From the NCBI GenBank assembly GCA_903852955.1, contig CAINSH010000161.1:1-12159 (forward strand): DNA of 12,159 nt, given 5' to 3'. Position 1 is the first letter of the stretch; the number at the start of each line of letters is the position of its first letter. The stretch is from an uncultured Actinomycetes bacterium (GTDB taxonomy: Bacteria > Actinomycetota > Actinomycetes > Nanopelagicales > Nanopelagicaceae). Below the pieces are notes generated by a model. That model saw only the letters and a program-made list of their open reading frames with translations, did not search any database and had not been told where the DNA came from. Made by a program: the position numbers and the translations under genes. This document shows, piece after piece, positions 1 through 8,475 of this stretch.

Positions 1-2411
<2,411 letters not shown>

Positions 2412-2430
2412 GCATAGTAGGATTTTGCTC

Positions 2431-2553
2431 ATGATCAATGTAGCTACCGAGACTGTTCGCGAACTACCAATGCCTGCATATGCCTATGGGATTATTGGTT
2501 TTGGTGTTCTTTCACTTCTTCTTTATTTAACTCTTCGCCTAGACCGGGATTAA
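2431..2553 (+). CDS. 40-residue single-pass membrane peptide upstream of nadD
   Basis: An ATG at 2431 opens a 40-residue frame ending at TAA 2551-2553. A polar N-terminal stretch (residues 1-12) leads into P-M-P-A-Y-A-Y-G, then one hydrophobic segment of about 16-18 residues (roughly 19-36, GIIGFGVLSLLLYLTL) and a short charged tail RLDRD. This predicts one transmembrane helix. A weak purine-rich site (TAGGA, 2418-2422) lies about 8 bases upstream. The gene sits 19 bases after ligA and one base before the nadD start, leaving almost no non-coding DNA. From memory, short membrane proteins with an E-L-P-M-P-type N-terminus occur next to nadD in other actinobacteria; I cannot verify this here. 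I know of no function and assign none. Its position suggests co-expression with nadD, possibly supplying the coupling nadD needs for its TTG start. Confidence 0.7.
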   Translation: MINVATETVRELPMPAYAYGIIGFGVLSLLLYLTLRLDRD

Positions 2554-2554
2554 T

Positions 2555-3106
2555 TTGTCCCGAGTTGGAATTTACGGCGGAACTTTTGACCCCATCCATT
2601 TAGGTCATTTGCATGTAATTACTCAACTTTTTGAAAAAGATTTAGTAGATCAGCTCATAGTCATTCCAGCGGGACAACCCTTATTACGAGATTTTCAGCC
2701 TCGCGCAACTGGCCAACAGCGATTCACAATGTGTGAATTAGCGGTAACAACACTTCCAGAGTCAATGAGAGCAAAAGTAAGCGTTAATCCCATCGAAATT
2801 CTGCGTGATGGTCCAAGTTATGCAATTGATACTGTTGTAGCGATTCAAGCAAGTTTTCCTAATGATCAAATCTTCTTAGTAATTGGCGCAGATGCATTCG
2901 AAAAGATCAATCAATGGCACCGAATCGATGATTTAGAGAAAATGGTCCAGATAATCTGCATCAATCGCCCTGGCTATACAGGTCAAGGAATTGAAGTTAA
3001 TGCGCTCGAAGTAAGCGCGACTTCTATTCGCGAAGGCCGCAGCTCACAAGTGCCGGAAAAAGTAGGGGCATTTATAAGAGAGAATGGGCTCTATGACAAT
3101 CAGTAG
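2555..3106 (+). CDS. nadD: Nicotinate-nucleotide adenylyltransferase NadD (TTG start)
   Basis: NadD joins nicotinate mononucleotide and ATP to form nicotinic acid adenine dinucleotide, a late step of NAD synthesis in the cytoplasm. The 183-residue product has the nucleotidyltransferase signature GGTFDPIHLGH at 8-18 (ATP-phosphate-binding His15 and His18), G-A-D-A-F at 111-115 and the C-terminal S-A-T-S-I-R at 154-159. It is slightly short for the family, which usually runs about 190-215. The start is TTG at 2555: upstream the frame contains no ATG, GTG or TTG before an in-frame stop at 2540-2542, and this start puts the motif at the usual distance from the N-terminus. There is no clear ribosome-binding site, so translation may depend on coupling to the micropeptide, whose stop ends one base earlier. 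The 3' end overlaps rsfS by 14 bases. Its product feeds the same NAD pool that LigA uses. Confidence 0.96.
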   Translation: MSRVGIYGGTFDPIHLGHLHVITQLFEKDLVDQLIVIPAGQPLLRDFQPRATGQQRFTMCELAVTTLPESMRAKVSVNPIEILRDGPSYAIDTVVAIQASFPNDQIFLVIGADAFEKINQWHRIDDLEKMVQIICINRPGYTGQGIEVNALEVSATSIREGRSSQVPEKVGAFIRENGLYDNQ

Positions 3107-3470
3107 CAAAACCCGTGAAATCACCCAAGTGGCTGCCCATGCAATCATTGACAAAATCGGCACAGATTTAATCGCTATTGATTTATCTGAACAGCTTGTT
3201 CTGAGCGAAGTTTTTTTAATCGCTACCGGGCAAAATGCTGCACAAGTCGATTCAATTGCCGATGAAGTTGAACGTAAGTTAATTGCAATTGGCGAGAAGC
3301 CAGCCCGTCGCGAAAAAGGCGCAGAGTGGATTTTGCTTGATTATTCAGACTTGGTGGTCCATATCCAAAGCACTGAACTTCGAAAGTATTACATGTTAGA
3401 TCGATTGTGGAATGACTGTCCCACAATTGAATTAGATGCCGTGAAGGACGCCGCCGCACATGGTCGGTAA
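3093..3470 (+). CDS. rsfS: Ribosomal silencing factor RsfS
   Basis: RsfS binds ribosomal protein L14 on the free 50S subunit and blocks subunit joining, lowering translation in starvation. The 125-residue product covers the whole family fold: a leading helix (T-R-E-I-T-Q-V-A-A-H-A), D-L-I-A-I-D-L-S-E, then W-I-L-L-D-Y-S-D-L-V-V-H around 79-90 and the late Y-Y-M-L-D-R-L-W signature near 99-106. Two in-frame ATGs are possible. I prefer 3093, because the purine-rich stretch AAGAGAGAA (3076-3084) ends about 9-10 bases before it but touches the ATG at 3084, which would give three extra residues (MGS). The gene overlaps nadD by 14 bases and the following phosphatase by 11 bases, so the three are probably one coupled unit, as in mycobacteria. 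Confidence 0.95.
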   Translation: MTISSKTREITQVAAHAIIDKIGTDLIAIDLSEQLVLSEVFLIATGQNAAQVDSIADEVERKLIAIGEKPARREKGAEWILLDYSDLVVHIQSTELRKYYMLDRLWNDCPTIELDAVKDAAAHGR

Positions 3471-4110
3471 TCGCATTGTTTTATGGCGTCATGGACAGAC
3501 TGATTGGAACAAGATAAATCGCTTTCAAGGTCATTCAGATATTCCGTTAAATGAAGTTGGCAAGTTACAAGTTCAACATGCAGCACAAATACTTGCGGGC
3601 ATGAAACCGACACAGATTATTTCTAGCGATTTAGGTCGAGCTTTAGAAACCGCACAAGCACTTGCTTCACTCACAGGATTAAAGGTAACAACGCATGAAA
3701 CTCTGCGTGAAACCAACGGCGGTTTATGGGAAGGTAAAACTGGTTCACAAAACCGTACCGAAGATTTTCATAATTTTATTCGTTGGATTGATGGTGATGA
3801 CAATCCTGCAGGCACAACTGGTGAACGACGAAGTGAAGTTGCTTCACGAGTTGTAGGAGAAATTCTTAAAAACCTTGAAGGCAAAACTGATCAACTTCTA
3901 GTTGTTGCAACTCATGGCGGCAGTGCACGCTGCGCCCTAGGAGAATTACTTCAACTTCCACTTTCTCATTGGGGCGTTCTTGGCGGTCTTTCAAACGCTT
4001 CATGGTCAGTTTTACAACGCAATCCACGGCAATGGAATTTAGTGGAACACAATGCCGGATCTATTCCTGAACCGGTTTATGGCGAAGAAAGTGGAGCAAC
4101 TTTCGTTTAA
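3460..4110 (+). CDS. Histidine phosphatase family protein, GpgP-like (probable phosphoglycerate-type phosphatase)
   Basis: This 216-residue protein is a cofactor-independent histidine phosphatase of the phosphoglycerate mutase superfamily. The catalytic R-H-G is at residues 10-12 with nucleophile His11. Supporting residues are Arg60 (S-S-D-L-G-R-A), Glu84 (L-R-E-T-N-G-G-L-W-E-G) and the second His152 (A-T-H-G-G). The set is complete, so the enzyme should be active. The order nadD-rsfS-this gene matches Mycobacterium tuberculosis Rv2421c-Rv2420c-Rv2419c, where Rv2419c is GpgP, the glucosyl-3-phosphoglycerate phosphatase. By position and motifs that is the closest known role. Substrates in this superfamily are hard to predict, and no glucosyl-phosphoglycerate synthase is visible here, so I give no gene symbol. 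The ATG lies inside rsfS, with AAGGA at 3444-3448 about 11 bases upstream. Confidence 0.88.
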   Translation: MVGNRIVLWRHGQTDWNKINRFQGHSDIPLNEVGKLQVQHAAQILAGMKPTQIISSDLGRALETAQALASLTGLKVTTHETLRETNGGLWEGKTGSQNRTEDFHNFIRWIDGDDNPAGTTGERRSEVASRVVGEILKNLEGKTDQLLVVATHGGSARCALGELLQLPLSHWGVLGGLSNASWSVLQRNPRQWNLVEHNAGSIPEPVYGEESGATFV

Positions 4111-4137
4111 TTGCTCATTGCCGCTATGCGGTAAGGT
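4111..4137 (+). promoter_or_regulatory. Possible promoter for tRNA-Ala and leuS
   Basis: TAAGGT at 4132-4137 fits the actinobacterial TANNNT -10 pattern and would start transcription near 4144, about 10 bases before the tRNA. TTGCTC at 4111-4116 is a partial -35 match, but the 15-base spacing is short. A tRNA gene usually needs its own strong promoter and this is the only candidate in the 44-base gap. The call rests on short matches. Confidence 0.4.
4118..4134 (+). other. Imperfect hairpin after the phosphatase gene
   Basis: TTGCCGC and GCGGTAA form a 7-bp stem (one G-U pair) around a TAT loop, 7 bases after the phosphatase stop. There is no T-run, so it is not a classic intrinsic terminator; it could be a U-less terminator or an mRNA 3'-end stabiliser. 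It also overlaps the possible tRNA promoter -10 element at 4132-4137, so one of the two readings may be coincidental. Confidence 0.35.
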
Positions 4138-4154
4138 CTGCACTTGAAGTAATT

Positions 4155-4227
4155 GGGGCTATAGCGCAGCTGGTAGCGCACCTGCATGGCATGCAGGGGG
4201 TCAGGGGTTCAAATCCCCTTAGCTCCA
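4155..4227 (+). tRNA. tRNA-Ala (anticodon GGC)
   Basis: The 73-base sequence folds into a full cloverleaf. The acceptor stem GGGGCTA pairs with TAGCTCC and carries the G3-U70 wobble, the main identity element for alanyl-tRNA synthetase. The D arm is GCGC/GCGC. The anticodon stem CCTGC/GCAGG closes the loop ATGGCAT, giving anticodon GGC (reads GCC and GCU). The T arm AGGGG-TTCAAAT-CCCCT is perfect. The discriminator is A73 at 4227. The next bases are CGT, so the CCA tail is not encoded and must be added afterwards. The leuS ATG begins at 4231, three bases after the mature 3' end. Confidence 0.97.
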
Positions 4228-4230
4228 CGT

Positions 4231-6714
4231 ATGAATAACAACGGTAATGAAGAGCGCGAGCACGCGGCATATGACTTTGCCTACGTGCAGGAAAAATGGC
4301 TGCCGATTTGGGATGAAATTGCGCCATTTAAATCTGGTCGCACTGATGACGTTCGCGAAAAGAAATATGTCTTGGATATGTTTCCCTATCCATCAGGTGA
4401 TTTACATATGGGCCATGCCGAGGCCTATGCCTTAGGTGATGTAATTGCGCGTTATTGGGTGCAAAAAGGTTTCAATGTTATGCATCCAATTGGTTGGGAT
4501 GCCTTTGGTTTGCCTGCTGAAAACGCTGCGATAAAACGTAATTCAGATCCACGAATCTGGACATATGAAAATATCGCGGTACAAAAAGCATCGATGCGCC
4601 GTTATGCGTGTTCATTTGATTGGGATCGTGTCTTTAATACTTGTGATCCCGAGTATTACAAATGGAATCAATGGCTCTTTCTTAAACTTCACGAACGGGG
4701 CTTGGCTTACCGAAAAGACTCTGCAGTTAACTGGTGTCCTGGTTGCCAAACTGTTTTAGCTAACGAACAAGTTGTTGCCGGGCTATGTGAACGTTGTGAC
4801 TCAATTGTCACAAAGAAGAAGTTAAATCAGTGGTATTTCAAGATTACTGACTATGCCGATCGTTTGTTAGATGACATGGCCCAACTTGAAGGTAAATGGC
4901 CCGAAAAAGTTTTAATGATGCAGCGAAACTGGATTGGCCGATCAACTGGTGCAAATGTTTCCTTCGTAATTGAGGGCCGTACCGAACCAGTAACAATCTA
5001 TACAACCCGCCCAGATACTTTGTATGGGGCAACATTTATGGTTGTTGCTGCAGATAGCGACTTAGCTGCCGAATTAGTTGTGGGCTCAGACGTAGAATCA
5101 GAGTTCAGCGCTTACCTAGAGAAAATTAAAGCTGACAGTGATATTGATCGTCTTGCTACAGATCGCCCTAAGAGCGGTGTCTTTTTAATTCGCTATGCAA
5201 TAAATCCAGTCAATGGTGCCAAGTTACCAATCTGGGCTAGTGATTATGTTTTAGCAGACTATGGCACCGGCGCAATTATGGCCGTTCCTGCACATGATCA
5301 ACGAGATTTAGATTTTGCAAAAGCTTTTAATCTTCCTGTTGTTGTAGTTGTCGAAACAGGCGAAGAAGACCCAAATATCAGCGGCGTTGCAACTGGTGGT
5401 GATGGCGTATTGGTTAATTCCGGCTCACTAAATGGTCTTAGTAAAGCTGATGCAATTTCTGCCATCAATGCACAACTTGAGCAAGATGGTCTAGGCAAAT
5501 CTGCACGAAACTATCGTTTACGTGACTGGTTAGTTTCTCGTCAGCGTTATTGGGGTACACCTATTCCAATCATTCACTGCCCAAAGTGTGGCGAAGTTGC
5601 AGTGCCTGAAAATCAACTGCCACTCACTTTGCCTGATGCACAGGGTTTGGATTTAAAACCTAAGGGAACATCACCTCTCGGCGCAGCAACTGAGTGGGTA
5701 AATGTGGCTTGTCCAAAATGTGGTGCTGACGCAAAGCGCGACACTGACACTATGGATACTTTCGTGGATTCATCCTGGTATTACTTACGCTACCCATCTT
5801 CTACTGTGCACGATCAACCTTTCTTGAAAAAAGATATTGATACTTGGTTACCGGTAGATCAATATGTCGGTGGCGTAACACATGCCATTTTGCATCTTCT
5901 TTATAGTCGATTCTTTACTAAAGTTCTAAACGATATGGGAATGGTTGATTTCAATGAACCGTTTACTCGTTTGCTCAATCAAGGCATGGTTGTTATGGAT
6001 GGTTCTGCAATGTCTAAGAGTCGTGGCAATCTAGTTCGGCTTTCAGATGAACTTGAAAATCATGGCGTGGATGCCATCCGACTTTCAATGGTTTTTGCCG
6101 GACCACCCGAGGATGATGTCGATTGGTCTGATGTTTCACCATCAGGTTCAGTTAAATTCTTAACGCGCGCTTGGCGATTATCTGGCGATGTAACAAGTGC
6201 TCCTGGAGTTGATTTTTCAACTGGTGACAATGCATTGCGTAAGGCAACTCATAAAGCTTTACACGATGCATCATTTGCCGTCGAGTCTTTTAGATTCAAT
6301 GTCGCCGTTGCTCGCGTGATGGAACTTGTTAATGCCACGCGCAAAGCAATCGATTCTGGGTGTGGCCCAGCAGATCCTGCAGTGCGTGAAGCTGTTGAAG
6401 CGGTTGCAGTCATGCTTTCACTTGTTGCGCCATTTACGGCTGAAGAAATGTGGGATCGATTAGGTCATAAACCATCTGTAGCACTGGCTGGTTGGCCAGA
6501 AGTTGATGAAAAACTTCTTGTTGCCGACGCAGTCGAAGCGGTGATTCAAATTAACGGCAAGATCAAAGAGCGCATTGAAGTTGCACCAACAATTACTGAT
6601 GCCGAATTAGAAGCTTTAGCCCTTGCGCATCCAACAATCGTTGCCGAGTTAGGCGCAAACGCACCTAAAAAGGTCATTGCACGCGCGCCAAAATTAGTTA
6701 ATATCGTCGCTTAA
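4231..6714 (+). CDS. leuS: Leucyl-tRNA synthetase LeuRS
   Basis: LeuRS charges tRNA-Leu with leucine using ATP. The 827-residue protein is a complete bacterial class Ia enzyme: HMGH at 59-62 in the Rossmann fold; zinc-type cysteine pairs C169/C172 with C186/C189, and C450/C453 with C494/C497; the CP1 editing domain with TTRPDTLYG at 258-266 and [12 protein letters not shown] ending at the editing aspartate D356; the second catalytic motif AMSKS at 593-597; an anticodon-binding helical domain; and a C-terminal domain from about 765. The first lysine of KMSKS is alanine, while the catalytic second lysine is present. I start at ATG 4231 because the conserved core begins at once (Y-D-F then E-K-W near 14-23) and no later ATG precedes the active site. 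An in-frame ATG at 4186 lies inside the tRNA and is not credible. No separate ribosome-binding site fits in the 3-base gap, so translation is probably leaderless or follows tRNA processing. Confidence 0.97.
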   Translation: MNNNGNEEREHAAYDFAYVQEKWLPIWDEIAPFKSGRTDDVREKKYVLDMFPYPSGDLHMGHAEAYALGDVIARYWVQKGFNVMHPIGWDAFGLPAENAAIKRNSDPRIWTYENIAVQKASMRRYACSFDWDRVFNTCDPEYYKWNQWLFLKLHERGLAYRKDSAVNWCPGCQTVLANEQVVAGLCERCDSIVTKKKLNQWYFKITDYADRLLDDMAQLEGKWPEKVLMMQRNWIGRSTGANVSFVIEGRTEPVTIYTTRPDTLYGATFMVVAADSDLAAELVVGSDVESEFSAYLEKIKADSDIDRLATDRPKSGVFLIRYAINPVNGAKLPIWASDYVLADYGTGAIMAVPAHDQRDLDFAKAFNLPVVVVVETGEEDPNISGVATGGDGVLVNSGSLNGLSKADAISAINAQLEQDGLGKSARNYRLRDWLVSRQRYWGTPIPIIHCPKCGEVAVPENQLPLTLPDAQGLDLKPKGTSPLGAATEWVNVACPKCGADAKRDTDTMDTFVDSSWYYLRYPSSTVHDQPFLKKDIDTWLPVDQYVGGVTHAILHLLYSRFFTKVLNDMGMVDFNEPFTRLLNQGMVVMDGSAMSKSRGNLVRLSDELENHGVDAIRLSMVFAGPPEDDVDWSDVSPSGSVKFLTRAWRLSGDVTSAPGVDFSTGDNALRKATHKALHDASFAVESFRFNVAVARVMELVNATRKAIDSGCGPADPAVREAVEAVAVMLSLVAPFTAEEMWDRLGHKPSVALAGWPEVDEKLLVADAVEAVIQINGKIKERIEVAPTITDAELEALALAHPTIVAELGANAPKKVIARAPKLVNIVA

Positions 6715-6740
6715 TACTCGCGCGCGCAGTTCCACATTGT

Positions 6741-6746
6741 GAAAGG
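6741..6746 (+). promoter_or_regulatory. Ribosome-binding site deciding the cysteine-synthase start
   Basis: GAAAGG ends 8 bases before the ATG at 6755 but only 2 bases before the ATG at 6749, so the later start is favoured. Confidence 0.6.
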
Positions 6747-6754
6747 TCATGTCA

Positions 6755-7639
6755 ATGAAGACAATTCTTGATGCAATCGGCAATACACCTTTAATTAATA
6801 TTGAAGGCATTTGGGTCAAGATGGAATATATGAATCCATCTGGTTCAATAAAAGCCCGCATTGCAAAATACATGATTGAACGTGCAGAGCAAGAGGGTTT
6901 GTTAAAACCTGGAGACACAATTGTTGAAGCAAGTAGCGGTAACACTGGAAATGCAATGAGCATGGTTGCAGCGGTTAAAGGCTACAAAATGTTAGTAATC
7001 ATGCCCGATGGAATGTCACCAGAGCGCACGGCGATCTCTGAAGCGTTTGGCGCAGAAGTTCACACCATGGGAGATTTTCACGTGAACGACGCCTTAGAAG
7101 AAGCCCGACGTCGCGGTGCGATGCCAGGTTTTTTTGCGCCTCAACAATTTGATAATGACTGGAATGTTGATGAAAACCGTGAGTGGCTCGGTAAAGAAAT
7201 TCTAGATCAAATGCCAGTAAAGCCTGATCTAGTAATTGGTGGAGTTGGAACTGGTGGAACAATCATTGGCGTAGGACAAGCGCTTAAAGCTGCTAATCCA
7301 AATTGCAAAGTTATTGCCCTCGAACCATCTGAATCATGCACAATTTTATGTGGTGAAGTTTCAAAGCATTTAATTGAAGGCATCGCCGATGGTTTTATTC
7401 CAGGCATTGTTTCGCGTCACCACCACGAACTCGATGGCGTGATTGACGTTGGCTCAGAAGAGTCAATCGAAGAAATGCGTCGTTTGGCACGAACCCATGG
7501 CTTATTCGTTGGGCCTTCATCAGGCGCACACATGATTGCAGCGAAGCGATTAAAAGCGCAGTACGGTGTTGAAAACGTTGTGACTTTCTTTTGCGATGAG
7601 GGCGAAAAATACATAAACGACTATTGGATTAAGAAGTAA
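6755..7639 (+). CDS. PLP-dependent cysteine synthase family protein (CysK/CysM-like)
   Basis: The 294-residue product belongs to the fold-type II PLP enzymes that make cysteine from an activated serine and sulfide. I-G-N-T-P-L-I is at 8-14. The PLP lysine is K33 in NPSGSIKAR, the substrate loop SSGNTG is at 60-65, and the PLP-phosphate loop GGVGTGGT is at 162-169. A P-S-S-G-A element lies at 254-258. The usual aspartate after the PLP lysine (K-D-R) is alanine here. It is slightly shorter than CysK and has no C-terminal CBS domain, so it is not a full cystathionine beta-synthase. Whether it uses O-acetylserine or O-phosphoserine cannot be read from sequence, so I give no symbol. I chose ATG 6755 over ATG 6749 by ribosome-binding-site spacing. 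The gene sits between leuS and comEA, with no cysE or sulfur-carrier gene nearby. Confidence 0.9.
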   Translation: MKTILDAIGNTPLINIEGIWVKMEYMNPSGSIKARIAKYMIERAEQEGLLKPGDTIVEASSGNTGNAMSMVAAVKGYKMLVIMPDGMSPERTAISEAFGAEVHTMGDFHVNDALEEARRRGAMPGFFAPQQFDNDWNVDENREWLGKEILDQMPVKPDLVIGGVGTGGTIIGVGQALKAANPNCKVIALEPSESCTILCGEVSKHLIEGIADGFIPGIVSRHHHELDGVIDVGSEESIEEMRRLARTHGLFVGPSSGAHMIAAKRLKAQYGVENVVTFFCDEGEKYINDYWIKK

Positions 7640-7680
7640 ATATCCACATTATCTTTGTTTGAGTAAAGCAGCTGGTCAAA

Positions 7681-7698
7681 TGCCAATAAGTATTGGCA
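7681..7698. repeat. Perfect 18-bp inverted repeat abutting the comEA start codon
   Basis: TGCCAATA and TATTGGCA are exact 8-base arms around AG, ending one base before the comEA ATG. As DNA this looks like a dimer-binding operator. As RNA it would make a 7-bp hairpin with a 4-base loop directly against the start codon, where a ribosome-binding site would normally be. No T-run follows, so it is a poor terminator for the upstream gene. The role is inferred; the dyad itself is certain. Confidence 0.75.
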
Positions 7699-7699
7699 C

Positions 7700-8308
7700 A
7701 TGGACCATTTCTCTCAACTCTTAGAGGGTGTACGCAGCTGGTGGTATGAATTAAATTTCTCCACACTCCAAAAACGTGCCTTATTAGCAATTGCAGTATC
7801 TGTCATTGTGATTTCAACTGCACTTGTGGTCTACGGAAACACTAGTGAAGTAACCGCACCCCCTGTCATTATTGAAGAAATCACTGCGCCTCAGATTTTC
7901 GTAGATGTTACGGGCGCAGTTAATCAGCCAGGTGTGTATACCCTTTCGGCAAGTGCGCGAGTTATAGATGCGATTAAAGCTGCCGGTGATTCCGCTCCTG
8001 GTGCGGATTTGAGCACAATTAATTTGGCCAGAGTTCTCTCTGATGGCGAACAGATTTATGTTGATTCAGCAACCGTTAACAGCAAAGGAGTGCGTGTTAG
8101 TAGCAAAGTTCGAAGCGGACCTATAAATCTAAATCGTGCTACTGCTTTGGAGTTGGACTCATTAGATGGAATTGGGCCAGTAATTGCGGCTCGAATTGTG
8201 GCATACAGAAAAAGTAATGGGCCATTTTCAACGATTGAAGATTTACAAAATGTCAGCGGTATTGGAATAGCAAAATTTACCCAAATCAAAACCAAAATTC
8301 GCGTGTAG
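7700..8308 (+). CDS. comEA: ComEA-type DNA-binding competence protein
   Basis: ComEA binds double-stranded DNA outside the membrane and hands it to the ComEC channel during transformation. The 202-residue product has a short cytoplasmic N-terminus, one membrane helix (about 27-45, ALLAIAVSVIVISTALVV), a linker, an SLBB domain (about 66-121, with V-D-V-T-G-A-V-N-Q-P-G-V-Y) and a C-terminal helix-hairpin-helix pair (about 141-202; INLNRATALELDSLDGIGP, then VSGIGIAKF). The order helix-SLBB-HhH is the standard actinobacterial and Gram-positive ComEA layout. The ATG at 7700 leaves the family's typical N-terminus; no ribosome-binding site is visible because an 18-bp dyad occupies that position. comEC follows directly. 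No pilus or recombination genes of the uptake machine are in this window. Confidence 0.93.
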   Translation: MDHFSQLLEGVRSWWYELNFSTLQKRALLAIAVSVIVISTALVVYGNTSEVTAPPVIIEEITAPQIFVDVTGAVNQPGVYTLSASARVIDAIKAAGDSAPGADLSTINLARVLSDGEQIYVDSATVNSKGVRVSSKVRSGPINLNRATALELDSLDGIGPVIAARIVAYRKSNGPFSTIEDLQNVSGIGIAKFTQIKTKIRV

Positions 8309-8475
8309 TTGATTATCGTGCCATCGCAATTGGTGGCGGGATTTGGTTTGGAGCGCTGATTCAGAGCGCCACCGCACCGTGGAGAATATGTCTAGCTGCA
8401 ACCGTATTAGCTGCGATTGCTTTTAAGAAACTTAGATTTGTCGTCATCATCGCGGCAATAGTTTTAGGTTCACTT
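8305..8475 (+). other. comEC: In-frame N-terminal membrane region of ComEC lacking a standard start codon
   Basis: The comEC frame stays open upstream of its first conventional start (GTG 8476) back to a TGA at 8236. From 8311 it reads DYRAIAIGGGIWFGAL and then two more hydrophobic stretches (around 8376-8420 and 8430-8478). This is what the N-terminal membrane segments of ComEC should look like, placed where the gene is expected to begin, right after comEA. No ATG, GTG or TTG occurs in this frame between 8239 and 8476. A TTG at 8309-8311 is one base out of frame: one extra base after it would give TTG-GAT-TAT-CGT, a natural M-D-Y-R start. I therefore suspect a non-standard start, a one-base deletion, or a sequence error. 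Confidence 0.65.

Noticed and set aside
3210..3221. T-rich run as an intrinsic terminator
   Set aside because: It is inside the rsfS coding sequence and has no preceding GC-rich hairpin.
4186..4230. Upstream ATG extending leuS by 15 residues
   Set aside because: The codons lie inside the tRNA-Ala gene; the extra peptide is translated tRNA sequence and LeuRS homology begins only after ATG 4231.
6719..6727. Alternating CGCGCGCGC tract after leuS as a Z-DNA or regulatory element
   Set aside because: Nine bases is too short to stand out; similar CG runs occur inside nearby leuS codons.
6694..6963. 89-residue minus-strand frame across the leuS/cysteine-synthase junction
   Set aside because: It has no family signature and covers well-conserved coding ends on the other strand; all credible genes here are on the + strand.
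8239..8308. Programmed -1 frameshift signal making a ComEA-ComEC fusion
   Set aside because: The comEC frame is open here, but I see no standard X-XXY-YYZ slippery heptamer in the comEA frame; kept only as one possible explanation in the comEC finding.
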